This document shows positions 8,253 to 16,763 of a stretch of DNA of 35,574 nt, one piece after another. The stretch is taken from contig JABGVH010000123.1 in assembly GCA_018646195.1 (NCBI GenBank), positions 1 through 35,574 on the forward strand, read 5' to 3'. A program made the translations under genes and the position numbers. Below the pieces are notes generated by a model. It saw only the letters and a list, made by a program, of their open reading frames with translations. It did no database searches and was not told the DNA's origin. Position 1 is the first letter of the stretch; every line of letters starts with the position of its first letter. The stretch comes from Halobacteriovoraceae bacterium (GTDB lineage: Bacteria > Bdellovibrionota > Bacteriovoracia > Bacteriovoracales > Bacteriovoracaceae).

Positions 8253-10007
8253 TTGAAATTATCAGAGCATATGCTCGAGAAAGTGGAAGGCCAAAAAGAT
8301 AAAATTGGCCAGCTGCTACTCGAACACACATCACTGACAGATACCCAGCTCAGCGAGGCCCTTACAATTCAAGAAGAATCCGGCTTGTTAATCGGTGAAA
8401 TCCTTCTTCGAAAAAATTATATCCACCCCCACGATATTATTAAGGTGATTTGCCACCAAGTGAATATCCCCTATTTAATCGACGTCAAAGTTGATGAAAT
8501 AGACCCCGATATCGTCAATGAAATACCGATCAATTATGCTAAACATCAAGAAGTTATCCCTATATTAGAGACAGAAGCGACAATAACTCTGGCGCTAACC
8601 GATCCTTTTAACTTTGACGCCATTAATGACCTGCAAGAATTATTTAGGAAAGAAGTAAAACTTATTGTTTGCCCTCCCCTCAAGATTCAAGATGCCATCA
8701 ATCGTGTCTACGAAAAGGCCAATCGAAATTTAGTTGATAGTCTAGAAGATGAGTTTGATGAGTCCCTCGACCTCGATGGCCCTATTGATATTCTCGATGC
8801 CGGAGCTGATGAAGCTCCAGTTATCCGCTTTGTTAACTCAATAATCTTTAGAGCAGTTAAGGAAGGGGCATCTGATATCCATATTGAGCCTTACGATAAA
8901 GAAACCATCTATCGCTTTCGGATTAACGGCATAATGACTGAAATTTTAAGACAACCGCTTAAAACTCACTCTGCTGTTGCCTCTAGAATTAAAGTTATGG
9001 CGAAAACCATGGATATCGCTGAAAAACGACTGCCTCAAGACGGAAGAATTAAAATTAAAATGGCGGGTAAAGACGTCGATATACGCCTCTCAACCGTGCC
9101 TATCCAATATGGTGAACGTATTGTGATGAGAGTCCTAGAAAAATCAAATAAAGTACTCGACCTAGAGAACTTAGGCTTTCATGGTAGCCCACTACAGAAC
9201 TTAGACGAACTTTGTAAAAGAAAGCACGGTGTGCTGTATGTCTCGGGTCCTACTGGTTCAGGGAAAACGACCACCTTATTTGGCTGTCTTGACCGCATAA
9301 AGTCTCCGGACAAAATGATTATTACGGTAGAAGATCCGGTGGAATATGAAATTGAAGGTGTCTCACAAATCCAAGTGAATCATAAAATTGACCTTTCTTT
9401 TGCCCGTGCCCTACGCTCTATTGTAAGGCAAGACCCGGATGTCATCATGGTAGGTGAAACACGGGATTTAGAAACCGCTCAGATGGCAATCGAAGCCTCG
9501 TTAACCGGTCACTTTGTTCTCTCCACTATTCACACCAATGATTCAGCCTCGTGCCCCAACCGGCTTATCGATATGGGCGTACAGCCTTTCTTGATCGCCT
9601 CTTCACTGATTGGCATCTTGGCCCAGAGACTTATACAAACCCTCTGTAAAGATTGTAAAGAGCCGCATATTTTAAGCGGTGCCGAACAAGACATCATTGG
9701 ATTGAGAAATATTCCTGATGACGCCACAATATTCAAGGCAGTCGGATGCCCTAAGTGTAACTTCAGAGGTTATGCTAGTCGGACAACTGTCTGCGAGCTC
9801 TTGCTAATTACCGATGAAATACGACCATTGATACTCGACAAGGCCGATTCCTCGCGCCTTAAGAGAGCAGCGGTAGCTCAAGGTATGACTACCATGAGAC
9901 AGGATGCCATGTTTAAGGTTTTTAAAGGCATTACTTCAATAGATGAAGTGGTTCGTGTGATTAATGAAGAAGATGAACATCAAGAGGGTCAACAGACCCA
10001 CTTATAG
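8253..10007 (+). CDS. gspE: type II secretion system ATPase GspE
   Basis: The cytoplasmic hexameric motor that drives pseudopilus assembly, 584 residues. The N-terminal region (about 1-150) is the T2SSE_N type that docks on GspL. The ATPase has a Walker A motif GPTGSGKT at 332-339, an Asp box around ITVEDPVEYE, a Walker B motif DVIMVGE at 396-402 and a His-box region ending STIHTND. The zinc-binding tetracysteine module is complete: Cys465, Cys468, Cys499 and Cys502 (CxxC twice). The start is a TTG at 8253 with AAGGA seven bases upstream. The ATG six codons later has no comparable Shine-Dalgarno site, so the TTG is preferred. It sits between gspD and gspF with gaps of 15 and 8 bases. Confidence 0.97.
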   Translation: MKLSEHMLEKVEGQKDKIGQLLLEHTSLTDTQLSEALTIQEESGLLIGEILLRKNYIHPHDIIKVICHQVNIPYLIDVKVDEIDPDIVNEIPINYAKHQEVIPILETEATITLALTDPFNFDAINDLQELFRKEVKLIVCPPLKIQDAINRVYEKANRNLVDSLEDEFDESLDLDGPIDILDAGADEAPVIRFVNSIIFRAVKEGASDIHIEPYDKETIYRFRINGIMTEILRQPLKTHSAVASRIKVMAKTMDIAEKRLPQDGRIKIKMAGKDVDIRLSTVPIQYGERIVMRVLEKSNKVLDLENLGFHGSPLQNLDELCKRKHGVLYVSGPTGSGKTTTLFGCLDRIKSPDKMIITVEDPVEYEIEGVSQIQVNHKIDLSFARALRSIVRQDPDVIMVGETRDLETAQMAIEASLTGHFVLSTIHTNDSASCPNRLIDMGVQPFLIASSLIGILAQRLIQTLCKDCKEPHILSGAEQDIIGLRNIPDDATIFKAVGCPKCNFRGYASRTTVCELLLITDEIRPLILDKADSSRLKRAAVAQGMTTMRQDAMFKVFKGITSIDEVVRVINEEDEHQEGQQTHL

Positions 10008-10015
10008 GTTAATTA

Positions 10016-11230
10016 ATGCCCATTTTTAGTTATAAAGGTCTGGATAAAACCGGAAAGGAAATCAAGGCCAACATTAATACAGAAAACCTGGCGCTAGCTA
10101 AGTCGAAGCTTAAGGGTGCCGGGATCATGCTCTTAGATATCAAAGAGCAAAAATCTGACGGACTTAAAGAAAAGAAAGTCATCTCCTTTGGCAAAGGGAT
10201 AAGTACAGACGAACTTTCTTTGATGACTCGCCAGCTAGCGACCCTGACAAAAGCAAAGATTCAAATCGTAGAAGCACTTTCGGCCTTAGTTGAGCAGAGC
10301 GAGAATCCAAAACTGCGTATCGTCCTGGCCGAAACTCGTCAGAAGGTAAATGAAGGCAGTTCCTTGGCCGAAGCACTAGGTGACTATCCTTCTATTTTTA
10401 ATAATGTCTATATCAATATGGTTGAGGCCGGTGAGGCCTCGGGAACCCTCGAAATTGTTTTATTAAGGCTAGCAGAATTTACTGAAGCTCAAGTACGACT
10501 TAGGAACCGAATTAAAGGTGCCATGACCTATCCTGTGATTATGGCAATTGTTGGCTTCATTATGATGAGTATTATTTTTATATTCGTCATTCCAAAGATT
10601 ACAAAAATATTCGTCACAATGAAAAAGAAACTTCCCTTGCAGACTGAGATTTGTATCTGGATCTCAGAATTTCTTCAGGGTTATTGGTGGGCGGTGATAC
10701 TGGCCATGTTTGGCTCCTATTACCTCTTTAAAAAATACATCCGGACAAAGTCTGGCGAATCAAAATGGCATAGGCTGCTGCTCCACCTACCGCTTATAGG
10801 CGAGCTCACCACAATGATCAACGTCAGCCGCTTCTGCTCGACCCTCGCCACTTTACTACAATCTGGTGTGCCAATATTAACTTGCATGACAATCGTCAGG
10901 AACCTTGTGGCAAATGTCCATATGCAGCAGACGATACTTGACGCCCGTACTCAGATTCAAGAGGGCGCCTCGATGACCGGCCCGCTTTTAAAAAGCCGTC
11001 TCTATCCCCCTATGGTCACCCATATGATTAAGCTTGGGGAAAAATCGGGAGAACTCGAACCGATGCTTCAAATTGTTGCCGAAAATTATCAAGATCAAGT
11101 TGACACAAAACTGAGTGGACTAACCTCAGTGCTGGAACCTATAATGATGGTGTTAATGGGCCTGGCCGTTGCCTTCGTGGTGTTCTCGGTTGTTGTCCCA
11201 ATGATGGAACTCAATTCCATCGGTCGTTAA
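10016..11230 (+). CDS. gspF: type II secretion system inner-membrane platform protein GspF
   Basis: The polytopic core of the inner-membrane platform, 404 residues, normal length. It has two T2SSF helical cytoplasmic repeats (about 68-190 and 270-395), each opening with the family pattern (LMTRQLATLTKAKIQIVEAL and FCSTLATLLQSGVPILTCM) and including VEAGEASGTLE and IKLGEKSGELE at corresponding places. Three membrane segments are visible at about 171-193, 222-240 and 373-396. It is expected to contact GspE, GspL and the pseudopilus base. Start is ATG at 10016 with only a weak AGG upstream, so translation may be coupled to gspE eight bases before. Confidence 0.96.
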   Translation: MPIFSYKGLDKTGKEIKANINTENLALAKSKLKGAGIMLLDIKEQKSDGLKEKKVISFGKGISTDELSLMTRQLATLTKAKIQIVEALSALVEQSENPKLRIVLAETRQKVNEGSSLAEALGDYPSIFNNVYINMVEAGEASGTLEIVLLRLAEFTEAQVRLRNRIKGAMTYPVIMAIVGFIMMSIIFIFVIPKITKIFVTMKKKLPLQTEICIWISEFLQGYWWAVILAMFGSYYLFKKYIRTKSGESKWHRLLLHLPLIGELTTMINVSRFCSTLATLLQSGVPILTCMTIVRNLVANVHMQQTILDARTQIQEGASMTGPLLKSRLYPPMVTHMIKLGEKSGELEPMLQIVAENYQDQVDTKLSGLTSVLEPIMMVLMGLAVAFVVFSVVVPMMELNSIGR

Positions 11231-11282
11231 GACCATCCCTACTTAATTAATTTTTTAGGAGTCCTTTAAGGAGAATAAAAGC

Positions 11283-11756
11283 ATGAAGAAACACCTTGTT
11301 AAAACAGTTCAAAAGTTCGCTAAGTCCCAAGTGGGATTCAGTTTAGTAGAAATTCTAGTCGCGCTCACCCTACTCGGTATTGCCGGTACATTTGTCGCCA
11401 CAAAAATCTTTGACCAGCTTTTAAATGGCCAAATTGATTCGGCAAAAATCCAAATGCAAAGTATAGGAAAAGTTTTAAAAGAATACCGGCGAAAATGCCG
11501 CTACTATCCTTCCTCTGAGCAAGGCTTACAGGCGCTGGTTCAAAAACCTACTGGTGGAAAAGAATGTAAAGATTATCCGCCTAACGGGTTCTTAGAGGAT
11601 GAAAATGTCCCTCTCGATCCATGGGATGGAGAATATGTTTACGAATCTGACGGAAAAACCTTTAATATTTTTTCCTATGGACCTGATAATGAAGAAGGCG
11701 GAGAAGGCACCGATGCTGACATCTACCTAAAAGAAAAGAAAGGAACCGGGAGCTAG
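11283..11756 (+). CDS. gspG: major pseudopilin GspG
   Basis: The main pseudopilus subunit, 157 residues before processing. The prepilin leader is 18 residues with cleavage expected between Gly18 and Phe19 (QVG/FSLVEILVALTLLG), leaving the conserved Glu at position +5. The C-terminal part carries the GspG pattern: YYPSSEQGLQALV, then VPLDPWDGEYVYES, then FSYGPDNEEGGEGTDADI, the last being the calcium-binding loop. A strong Shine-Dalgarno AAGGAG sits nine bases before the ATG, the clearest in the operon and consistent with the high expression expected of the major subunit. The TAG stop at 11754-11756 is in the same frame as the next gene, gspH. Confidence 0.97.
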   Translation: MKKHLVKTVQKFAKSQVGFSLVEILVALTLLGIAGTFVATKIFDQLLNGQIDSAKIQMQSIGKVLKEYRRKCRYYPSSEQGLQALVQKPTGGKECKDYPPNGFLEDENVPLDPWDGEYVYESDGKTFNIFSYGPDNEEGGEGTDADIYLKEKKGTGS

Positions 11757-11759
11757 TCA

Positions 11760-12437
11760 ATTAGAAAAGTCCCACTAAAATCCCAAGGAGGGTTCACACT
11801 AATTGAAATCCTAGTGGCCCTCTTTCTGATCGTTATTATTCTTACTACTGTAACAAACTTCACCCATTCCTCTAGGCTAGACCTTGATAAAGCGCTTGAT
11901 AACCTAGAGAGGGCGGTTCGCTTTTCCGGCGACGAGGCCACCCTTAGAAATGCAATCGTCCGCATTCATTTTATCTTAGACGAAGCACCCCAAGAATATG
12001 CCGTTGAATATGGTCCCAACGATTCTTTTGTGCTGCCAAAAGTTCAGCAAAAGGAAATTGTTGAGTCCCTTGAAGATCGAAAGCTTCTCAACAAAAAAAT
12101 AGAAAAGCTCAATCAGAAATTTAATAAAGTTGCCGAATTCAAGTCAGAAAACCATAAGGTTGAAGAGGGTGTGAAAATAATTGGTGTCGGTAGCTCTCTC
12201 GATAGGCAATTAAATTTAGATGGAGATGCGGCGCTATATGTCTACCCTACTGGAGAAAAGGATGCTGGGATTATTATCCTTGCCTCTGACGAAGAGCTGG
12301 CCTACCTGGCATTAGACCCCTTTACCAGCCAATTTAAACGAGAGTATTATAAAATAGACTCTGAAGTTGATGAAGAGGATCTTATCGATTTACAAAATGA
12401 TAAGGCCAAGGAAATTTTTACAGAATGGTTAAAATAG
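11760..12437 (+). CDS. gspH: minor pseudopilin GspH, probably starting at an ATT codon
   Basis: A 225-residue prepilin-like protein. The prepilin signature QGG/FTLIEILVAL lies at codons 9 to 18 counted from 11760, so the leader must begin upstream of it. Between the gspG stop (11754-11756, same frame) and that motif there is no ATG, GTG or TTG. The first codon that could initiate is ATT at 11760, which has GGGAG seven bases upstream. A GTG at 11814 would remove the leader and half of the hydrophobic helix and cannot give a functional prepilin. Cleavage is expected after Gly11. The rest of the protein is divergent from well-known GspH; identification rests on the leader and on position between gspG and gspI. 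It overlaps gspI by 13 bases. Confidence 0.8.
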   Translation: MRKVPLKSQGGFTLIEILVALFLIVIILTTVTNFTHSSRLDLDKALDNLERAVRFSGDEATLRNAIVRIHFILDEAPQEYAVEYGPNDSFVLPKVQQKEIVESLEDRKLLNKKIEKLNQKFNKVAEFKSENHKVEEGVKIIGVGSSLDRQLNLDGDAALYVYPTGEKDAGIIILASDEELAYLALDPFTSQFKREYYKIDSEVDEEDLIDLQNDKAKEIFTEWLK

Positions 12438-12934
12438 TTCAAAAATTTCAACAGTCGCAAAGAGGCATGACTCTAATCGAAGTGATGATCGCCTTGGCGC
12501 TCTTTGCGGTCTTTATAACCGCCTTCATGGGGGCTCAGGGCTACAATATCTCCAGCTCGACAAACCTGAAAGAAGAGATTTTCTTAAAAGAATTGACCAT
12601 CGAAAAACTCAACGAAGTCATTCTCGACCCACCAGACTTAAAAGACTCTCTAACAGTTGCTCCAGTGAAAAAGAGCTTTGAAGGCTATCCTGATTACGAA
12701 TACACCATCACCTATAAGAAGTTTTTAATTCCCGACCTGTCTAAAATTCAAGGAGAGAGTGCCGGTGAAAGTAATCCTTTCGAAAAACAAATTTTTTCCC
12801 AAATAAAAGAAAATATGGAGAAGCTGCTCTGGCAAGTCAATGTACTGGTTAAGAGTAAGGCGACAAATAGCTCCTACGGACTTACAACTTGGCTCTACAA
12901 TGCTAAGGCCAAAGTTGTATTTAGTGGTTTATAA
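12425..12934 (+). CDS. gspI: minor pseudopilin GspI
   Basis: A 169-residue minor pseudopilin of the tip complex. The leader ends QSQRG (Gly14), cleaved before MTLIEVMIALALFAVF, with the conserved Glu at +5. The rest shows the GspI pattern of a helix (LKEEIFLKELTIEKLNEVI) and beta strands ending in a hydrophobic strand at the C terminus. It starts 13 bases inside gspH and ends directly against the gspJ start with no spacing, pointing to translational coupling. In characterised systems GspI, J and K form a heterotrimer that caps the pseudopilus; adjacency here supports the same role. Confidence 0.9.
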   Translation: MVKIVQKFQQSQRGMTLIEVMIALALFAVFITAFMGAQGYNISSSTNLKEEIFLKELTIEKLNEVILDPPDLKDSLTVAPVKKSFEGYPDYEYTITYKKFLIPDLSKIQGESAGESNPFEKQIFSQIKENMEKLLWQVNVLVKSKATNSSYGLTTWLYNAKAKVVFSGL

Positions 12935-13780
12935 ATGACTAGCTTAAAAAAGCAAAATGGTTTCACTTTAGTAGAAGTAATGGTTGCCATTACACTGCTG
13001 ACTTTTTTAATGGTCGGAGTTTATACAATTATTGAAAATAGTACCGATACCAAAGATCAAATTCTAGCGGAAGACCGTGAAATGATGGCCGTTCAAGGTG
13101 CGCTTGGGCGATTTGCTCTAGACTTTAGCCAAATCTTCTCCCCTGCTTATTTCGCCTATGAACATAAGAAAGAAGACGACAGGAATAAAGTTCCCCAGGG
13201 TGATAGTCCAAAGCCTAGTTTTACTTTCACCCCTAGCGAACAATTTTCAGGGGTCAGCTATCGAGGAGACCCGATTCCCAGTATAAAAAGTGATCGCAAC
13301 TCCTTTGAGTTTTTCACTGCAAGTAATCGACGAAAAGTTCAAGATGTCCGCCACTCTCGCTTTGCATGGGTCCGTTATTCGATTGTGACTTCTAGTGAGG
13401 AAGAAAAAAACAAAGAGGCCCCCTTAACCTTAGTGCGCCAATTCTTGGCCAATAATCCCTTTGATGGCGAACTCGATTGGGGAGTAGCAAAAGAATATAC
13501 CTTATTGAGCAATATTAAAAAAATGCAATTCGAGTATTGGAATTCCGCCACTCAAAAATTTGAAAGCTCTGTAGAAACACTTGGTAATCGCAAATATTCA
13601 CTGAAAGCAGTTAGATTGGTTCTGACCTGGGTTGATAAAAACAATAGTGAATTCGAAGTAAGCCGAACTTTCCGCTCGCTATGGCCGAATTTTGATACCA
13701 AAAAAGATTACGAAGACCGAAAAAAAGCCGAAAAAGAAGTCGCTAAGGATAAACCGGGAGAAGATGATGAAGATCTCTAA
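12935..13780 (+). CDS. gspJ: minor pseudopilin GspJ, with charged C-terminal tail
   Basis: A 281-residue minor pseudopilin. The short leader ends KKQNG (Gly9) before FTLVEVMVAITLLTFLMVG, with Glu at +5. The globular part contains GspJ-like features such as LGRFALDFSQ and a late beta strand SLKAVRLVLTWVD. The last 30 residues or so (from about DTKKDYEDRKKA) are almost all charged and are an addition to the usual fold. The start codon abuts the gspI stop, and the last 14 bases overlap gspK. Confidence 0.92.
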   Translation: MTSLKKQNGFTLVEVMVAITLLTFLMVGVYTIIENSTDTKDQILAEDREMMAVQGALGRFALDFSQIFSPAYFAYEHKKEDDRNKVPQGDSPKPSFTFTPSEQFSGVSYRGDPIPSIKSDRNSFEFFTASNRRKVQDVRHSRFAWVRYSIVTSSEEEKNKEAPLTLVRQFLANNPFDGELDWGVAKEYTLLSNIKKMQFEYWNSATQKFESSVETLGNRKYSLKAVRLVLTWVDKNNSEFEVSRTFRSLWPNFDTKKDYEDRKKAEKEVAKDKPGEDDEDL

Positions 13781-15128
13781 TTCTCCCTTAAAGAACCTAA
13801 AAAATGAAAGCGGAGTTGCGCTTTTAATGGTCATCTCTTCAATAGCTATTCTCTCTTTTTTACTGGCGGATTTTTCTTTTGAGACCAGCCTCAATAAAAT
13901 TCGGGTTTATAATATTCAAGATCGTTTACGTGCCAAGATCAATGCCGAGGCGGGAATACGTTTTGCCCTGGCCAAACTGCGGCTTTATCAAGAAGGCCGT
14001 AATTTAATCGCTAAAAATGAAAGCTTAAAGGGAACCGTCAATCCCAGTGATATTGAGGCGATCATTACCCAGCCTTTTATTTTCCCTATTCCCGAACCTA
14101 AAGGATTAGATGTATTGCAGAGAACCGCTATTGCAGACTTTAAAAAGGCGATGATTCTTGAGGGCGAAATAGCCGTCACAATAACTCCTGTCTCTGGTTT
14201 CCTCAATCCTAATACCCTGCGGGTTTTTAAAACGGAGGAAGATGAAGAGGAGGAGGAGCCAGACGACGACGATCCAGACTCTGCCGCCAAGAAAACTCCT
14301 CAGCAATATATTGAAGGAAAATTATTAGAAACCCTAAAATCGGCCTTCACAGATAAAATGGAAAGCAGTGAAGACTTTCAATCCCAGTACGGAAGTGTCG
14401 AACCGGAATTATTGATTCAAGAGCTTAAGTACTATGTATCGGATAAGTCGGCACTAAATAATGCCGACTTAAGTGAGGCAGAAAGCCAGTTTAACTTAAA
14501 AGAAATTGTCGCCAAGCACGCTCCTATGACTTCTCTAGATGAGCTCTACCTGCTCCCGAGCTGGGACGACGAATTGGTAGACCTAATCAAGAATCAGCTA
14601 ACTGTTCATCAGACGGCCATCATTCAAGTTAACGAGATAACTAAAAACCAGCTCAAAATTCTGTTTCCAAAGATTACCGAAATTCAAATCGAGGAGTTTT
14701 TTCGCCATCGAGATGGAGATGAGGAGTTGGAGCAAAAGGCCAAGAAGTTTAAGAATACTAAAGAGTTTGAGGATTATATTGTCTCTTCCCTAGGTGTTGT
14801 CGACGCCGACACTTATAAGGAGAGAGTCAAGGAATTTGCAAAGGCAGGGCTGCGTATAGGGGCAGCTGGAAAGCTCTATAAAGTCGTTTCTTCGGGAACT
14901 TATGAGCGCGCTAGCTATAACCTGGTGGCCTATATCGACCTGCCAATTAAACCCTCCCCCAAGAAGAAAAAAGAGAAAAAGAAGGACCCAGACGACGACG
15001 ACGACGATCTAGATGAAGAGGCCAAGAAAAAGAAAGAAGAAGAAGAAAAAAAGAAAAAAGAAAAAGAAGAGAAAGAAGAAATAATTCAACTAATGGAGCC
15101 GAGGGTAATTGAAATCCGAGTTGAATAG
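13767..15128 (+). CDS. gspK: minor pseudopilin GspK, with acidic insert and Lys/Glu tail
   Basis: GspK caps the pseudopilus tip. The preferred start is ATG 13767, with GGGAG six bases upstream; the longer frame from 13692 would put a very basic 25-residue stretch before the leader. Leader cleavage is expected after Gly16 (NESG/VALLMVISSIAILSFL); lack of Glu at +5 is normal for GspK. The start of the mature helix and the RAKINAEAGIRFALAKL segment match the family. At 453 residues it is longer than the usual 300-330. Extra parts are an acidic run of about 20 residues (bases 14236-14275) and a C-terminal tail of about 45 residues made mostly of Lys, Glu and Asp (bases 14955-15082) with a final short strand. 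Confidence 0.92.
   Translation: MKISNSPLKNLKNESGVALLMVISSIAILSFLLADFSFETSLNKIRVYNIQDRLRAKINAEAGIRFALAKLRLYQEGRNLIAKNESLKGTVNPSDIEAIITQPFIFPIPEPKGLDVLQRTAIADFKKAMILEGEIAVTITPVSGFLNPNTLRVFKTEEDEEEEEPDDDDPDSAAKKTPQQYIEGKLLETLKSAFTDKMESSEDFQSQYGSVEPELLIQELKYYVSDKSALNNADLSEAESQFNLKEIVAKHAPMTSLDELYLLPSWDDELVDLIKNQLTVHQTAIIQVNEITKNQLKILFPKITEIQIEEFFRHRDGDEELEQKAKKFKNTKEFEDYIVSSLGVVDADTYKERVKEFAKAGLRIGAAGKLYKVVSSGTYERASYNLVAYIDLPIKPSPKKKKEKKKDPDDDDDDLDEEAKKKKEEEEKKKKEKEEKEEIIQLMEPRVIEIRVE
15024..15081 (+). repeat. 58-base uninterrupted purine tract in the 3' end of gspK
   Basis: Every base from 15024 to 15081 on the plus strand is A or G, in a low-complexity mixture of AAG, GAA and AAA codons. It encodes the Lys/Glu tail of GspK. 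Just before it (14991-15005) lies a run of five GAC triplets encoding Asp. Such tracts can slip in replication or in sequencing, so the exact tail length may vary between strains. Confidence 0.85.
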
Positions 15129-15178
15129 TCAACTATGTATCAGTACCTTTTACTCCAGTCTTTTGTTAAAATAAATCC

Positions 15179-16762
15179 ATGGATATTCTCTCTATAGACA
15201 TTGGTAGTTACTCTCTAAAATTTCTCGAAACACGTTTCGAGCGCAAGCAATTAAGCCTAATCAATTTTCATGAAATTGTTTTAGATAAAGTTCGTAAACA
15301 GTACAAAGATGGACTTACAAATGAAGAGCTGCAGTTAGAAATAATCCAAGAATACCTAGATGGCCCCTATGCTGGAAAAGTAATCGCCCAAATTCCAAAT
15401 ATCCACATCACTTCTCGCTATTTAGATTTACCAGTTACTAATCGCAAAAAAGCCGAAATGATGGTTCCCTTTCAATTAGATGAGAACCTGCCCTATTCGA
15501 TTAATCAGGCCCACTTTACTACCGCCATGGTTAAGCATCCTGGCAAAACGGAAGCTATAATTAATATTACTCAACGAGAGCATTTCGAGCAGTATTTTAG
15601 AAAACTTCAAGAGAAAGATATCCTTCCGGCAGTGCTCACCAGTGAGCTTTCGCTTGTCAATTGCTTTGTTGATTATAAAAACATTCAAGGTCCAATTGCC
15701 ATTGTTGATATAGGCCATGAGACAACCAAGGCCTATGTAATTTTAAATAAAAGAGTAATTTCAAATCATACTTCTTATCTCGGTGGAAAAAATATAGATG
15801 ATGTCATCGCCAGCACTTATAAAATCCCAATGAATGAGGCGATCGTTTATAAGCATGAGAATTGCTTTTTATTGACTGATAATCAATATGAGACGGTAGA
15901 GAAAGACCAGCAAGAGTTTGCAAAGCTAATGAAGCAAACACTTTGGCCACTAGTTCTAGAACTTAAACGCTGGGAGCTTGGTTATAGAGTCAAACATGGA
16001 CAGGCGCTGGAAACCATCTATTTAACAGGAGGAAGCAGTTCAATAAATAATATTACCAACTTCCTCACCCAAGCGGTTAATATCAAATTTGAGCATATTA
16101 CGGAATTGGGAATTTTGCCTAGAAACTCAGAAGCTCTTGAAGACAAAGAGCTCTCTTTTTCGACTGCCCTCTTAATGGCCCAGGCCCAAAAATCTAAACT
16201 ACCACCGGCGAACTTTTTAAAAGGAAGCTTTTCGTCGAGCTTTAGCCAGAATATTCCAATCCACTCGACAGCATTTATTTGGACCCGTTTAATGGTCATT
16301 ACGCTTTTCTTATTGGCGACAATGTCATTAGAAAAAATGATCTTCCTCACACCAGAGCTAAAGTCACTTAACTCTACCCTTAAGAAAAGAATTAAGAATT
16401 CTTCCCTTGGCCTAACTTCAAAAGAGCAGCGACAATTTAGAAATAAGCCTGAAAGAATTCTCAAAATATTGAAGAAGAAAAATCGTGCTGTTGAGCAAGA
16501 AGTAAAAATGGTAATGGCCGCTACCAGCGTCAATGCCGTGGCGCCGCTTGTTCACCTCAGTCAAATACTCTCCTCCAATGAAAATATCAATTTAATAAAG
16601 TTTATAAGTGCGGATGGAGAAGTTCAGGCATCCTTCCGCGGCAACACTCCTGAGGAAGTTGGAACACTCGCAACTTATTTAAAAAGTGCAAGTTTGGCCG
16701 GTTTAAAGCTCGATTACCAAAAAGGTGAAAAATCCTTAAGCATGTCTTACCAAGAGAAATAA
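15179..16762 (+). CDS. gspL: type II secretion system protein GspL (PilM-like cytoplasmic domain)
   Basis: An inner-membrane platform protein of 527 residues that recruits GspE. The cytoplasmic part (1-365) has an actin/PilM fold with recognisable nucleotide-site motifs: phosphate-1 SIDIGSYSLKF (5-15), phosphate-2 IVDIGHETTKAYVI (175-188) and adenosine motif IYLTGGSSSINNI (280-292). A single membrane segment lies at about 367-390, followed by a periplasmic domain of about 135 residues with the expected ferredoxin-like helices and strands. No Shine-Dalgarno sequence is visible before the ATG; the 50-base gap after gspK is AT-rich (TTAAAATAAAT) and may carry a weak internal promoter. The gspM start follows one base after the stop. 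Confidence 0.9.
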   Translation: MDILSIDIGSYSLKFLETRFERKQLSLINFHEIVLDKVRKQYKDGLTNEELQLEIIQEYLDGPYAGKVIAQIPNIHITSRYLDLPVTNRKKAEMMVPFQLDENLPYSINQAHFTTAMVKHPGKTEAIINITQREHFEQYFRKLQEKDILPAVLTSELSLVNCFVDYKNIQGPIAIVDIGHETTKAYVILNKRVISNHTSYLGGKNIDDVIASTYKIPMNEAIVYKHENCFLLTDNQYETVEKDQQEFAKLMKQTLWPLVLELKRWELGYRVKHGQALETIYLTGGSSSINNITNFLTQAVNIKFEHITELGILPRNSEALEDKELSFSTALLMAQAQKSKLPPANFLKGSFSSSFSQNIPIHSTAFIWTRLMVITLFLLATMSLEKMIFLTPELKSLNSTLKKRIKNSSLGLTSKEQRQFRNKPERILKILKKKNRAVEQEVKMVMAATSVNAVAPLVHLSQILSSNENINLIKFISADGEVQASFRGNTPEEVGTLATYLKSASLAGLKLDYQKGEKSLSMSYQEK

Positions 16763-16763
16763 G

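Noticed and set aside
11231-11282. Short palindromes (AGGAGTCCT, TCCTTTAAGGA) before gspG as a riboswitch or SD-sequestering hairpin
   Set aside because: Loops would be one base, which cannot fold; the region is best explained as a strong Shine-Dalgarno leader.
11814-12437. GTG at 11814 as the gspH start
   Set aside because: It would delete the prepilin leader, the cleavage site and part of the membrane helix.
13692-13766. Longer GspK starting at 13692
   Set aside because: It adds a basic stretch overlapping gspJ by 89 bases, while ATG 13767 has a well-spaced Shine-Dalgarno and gives a normal prepilin leader.
16018-16533. 171-codon minus-strand frame inside gspL
   Set aside because: Antisense to a clear GspL coding region; composition reflects the complementary strand.
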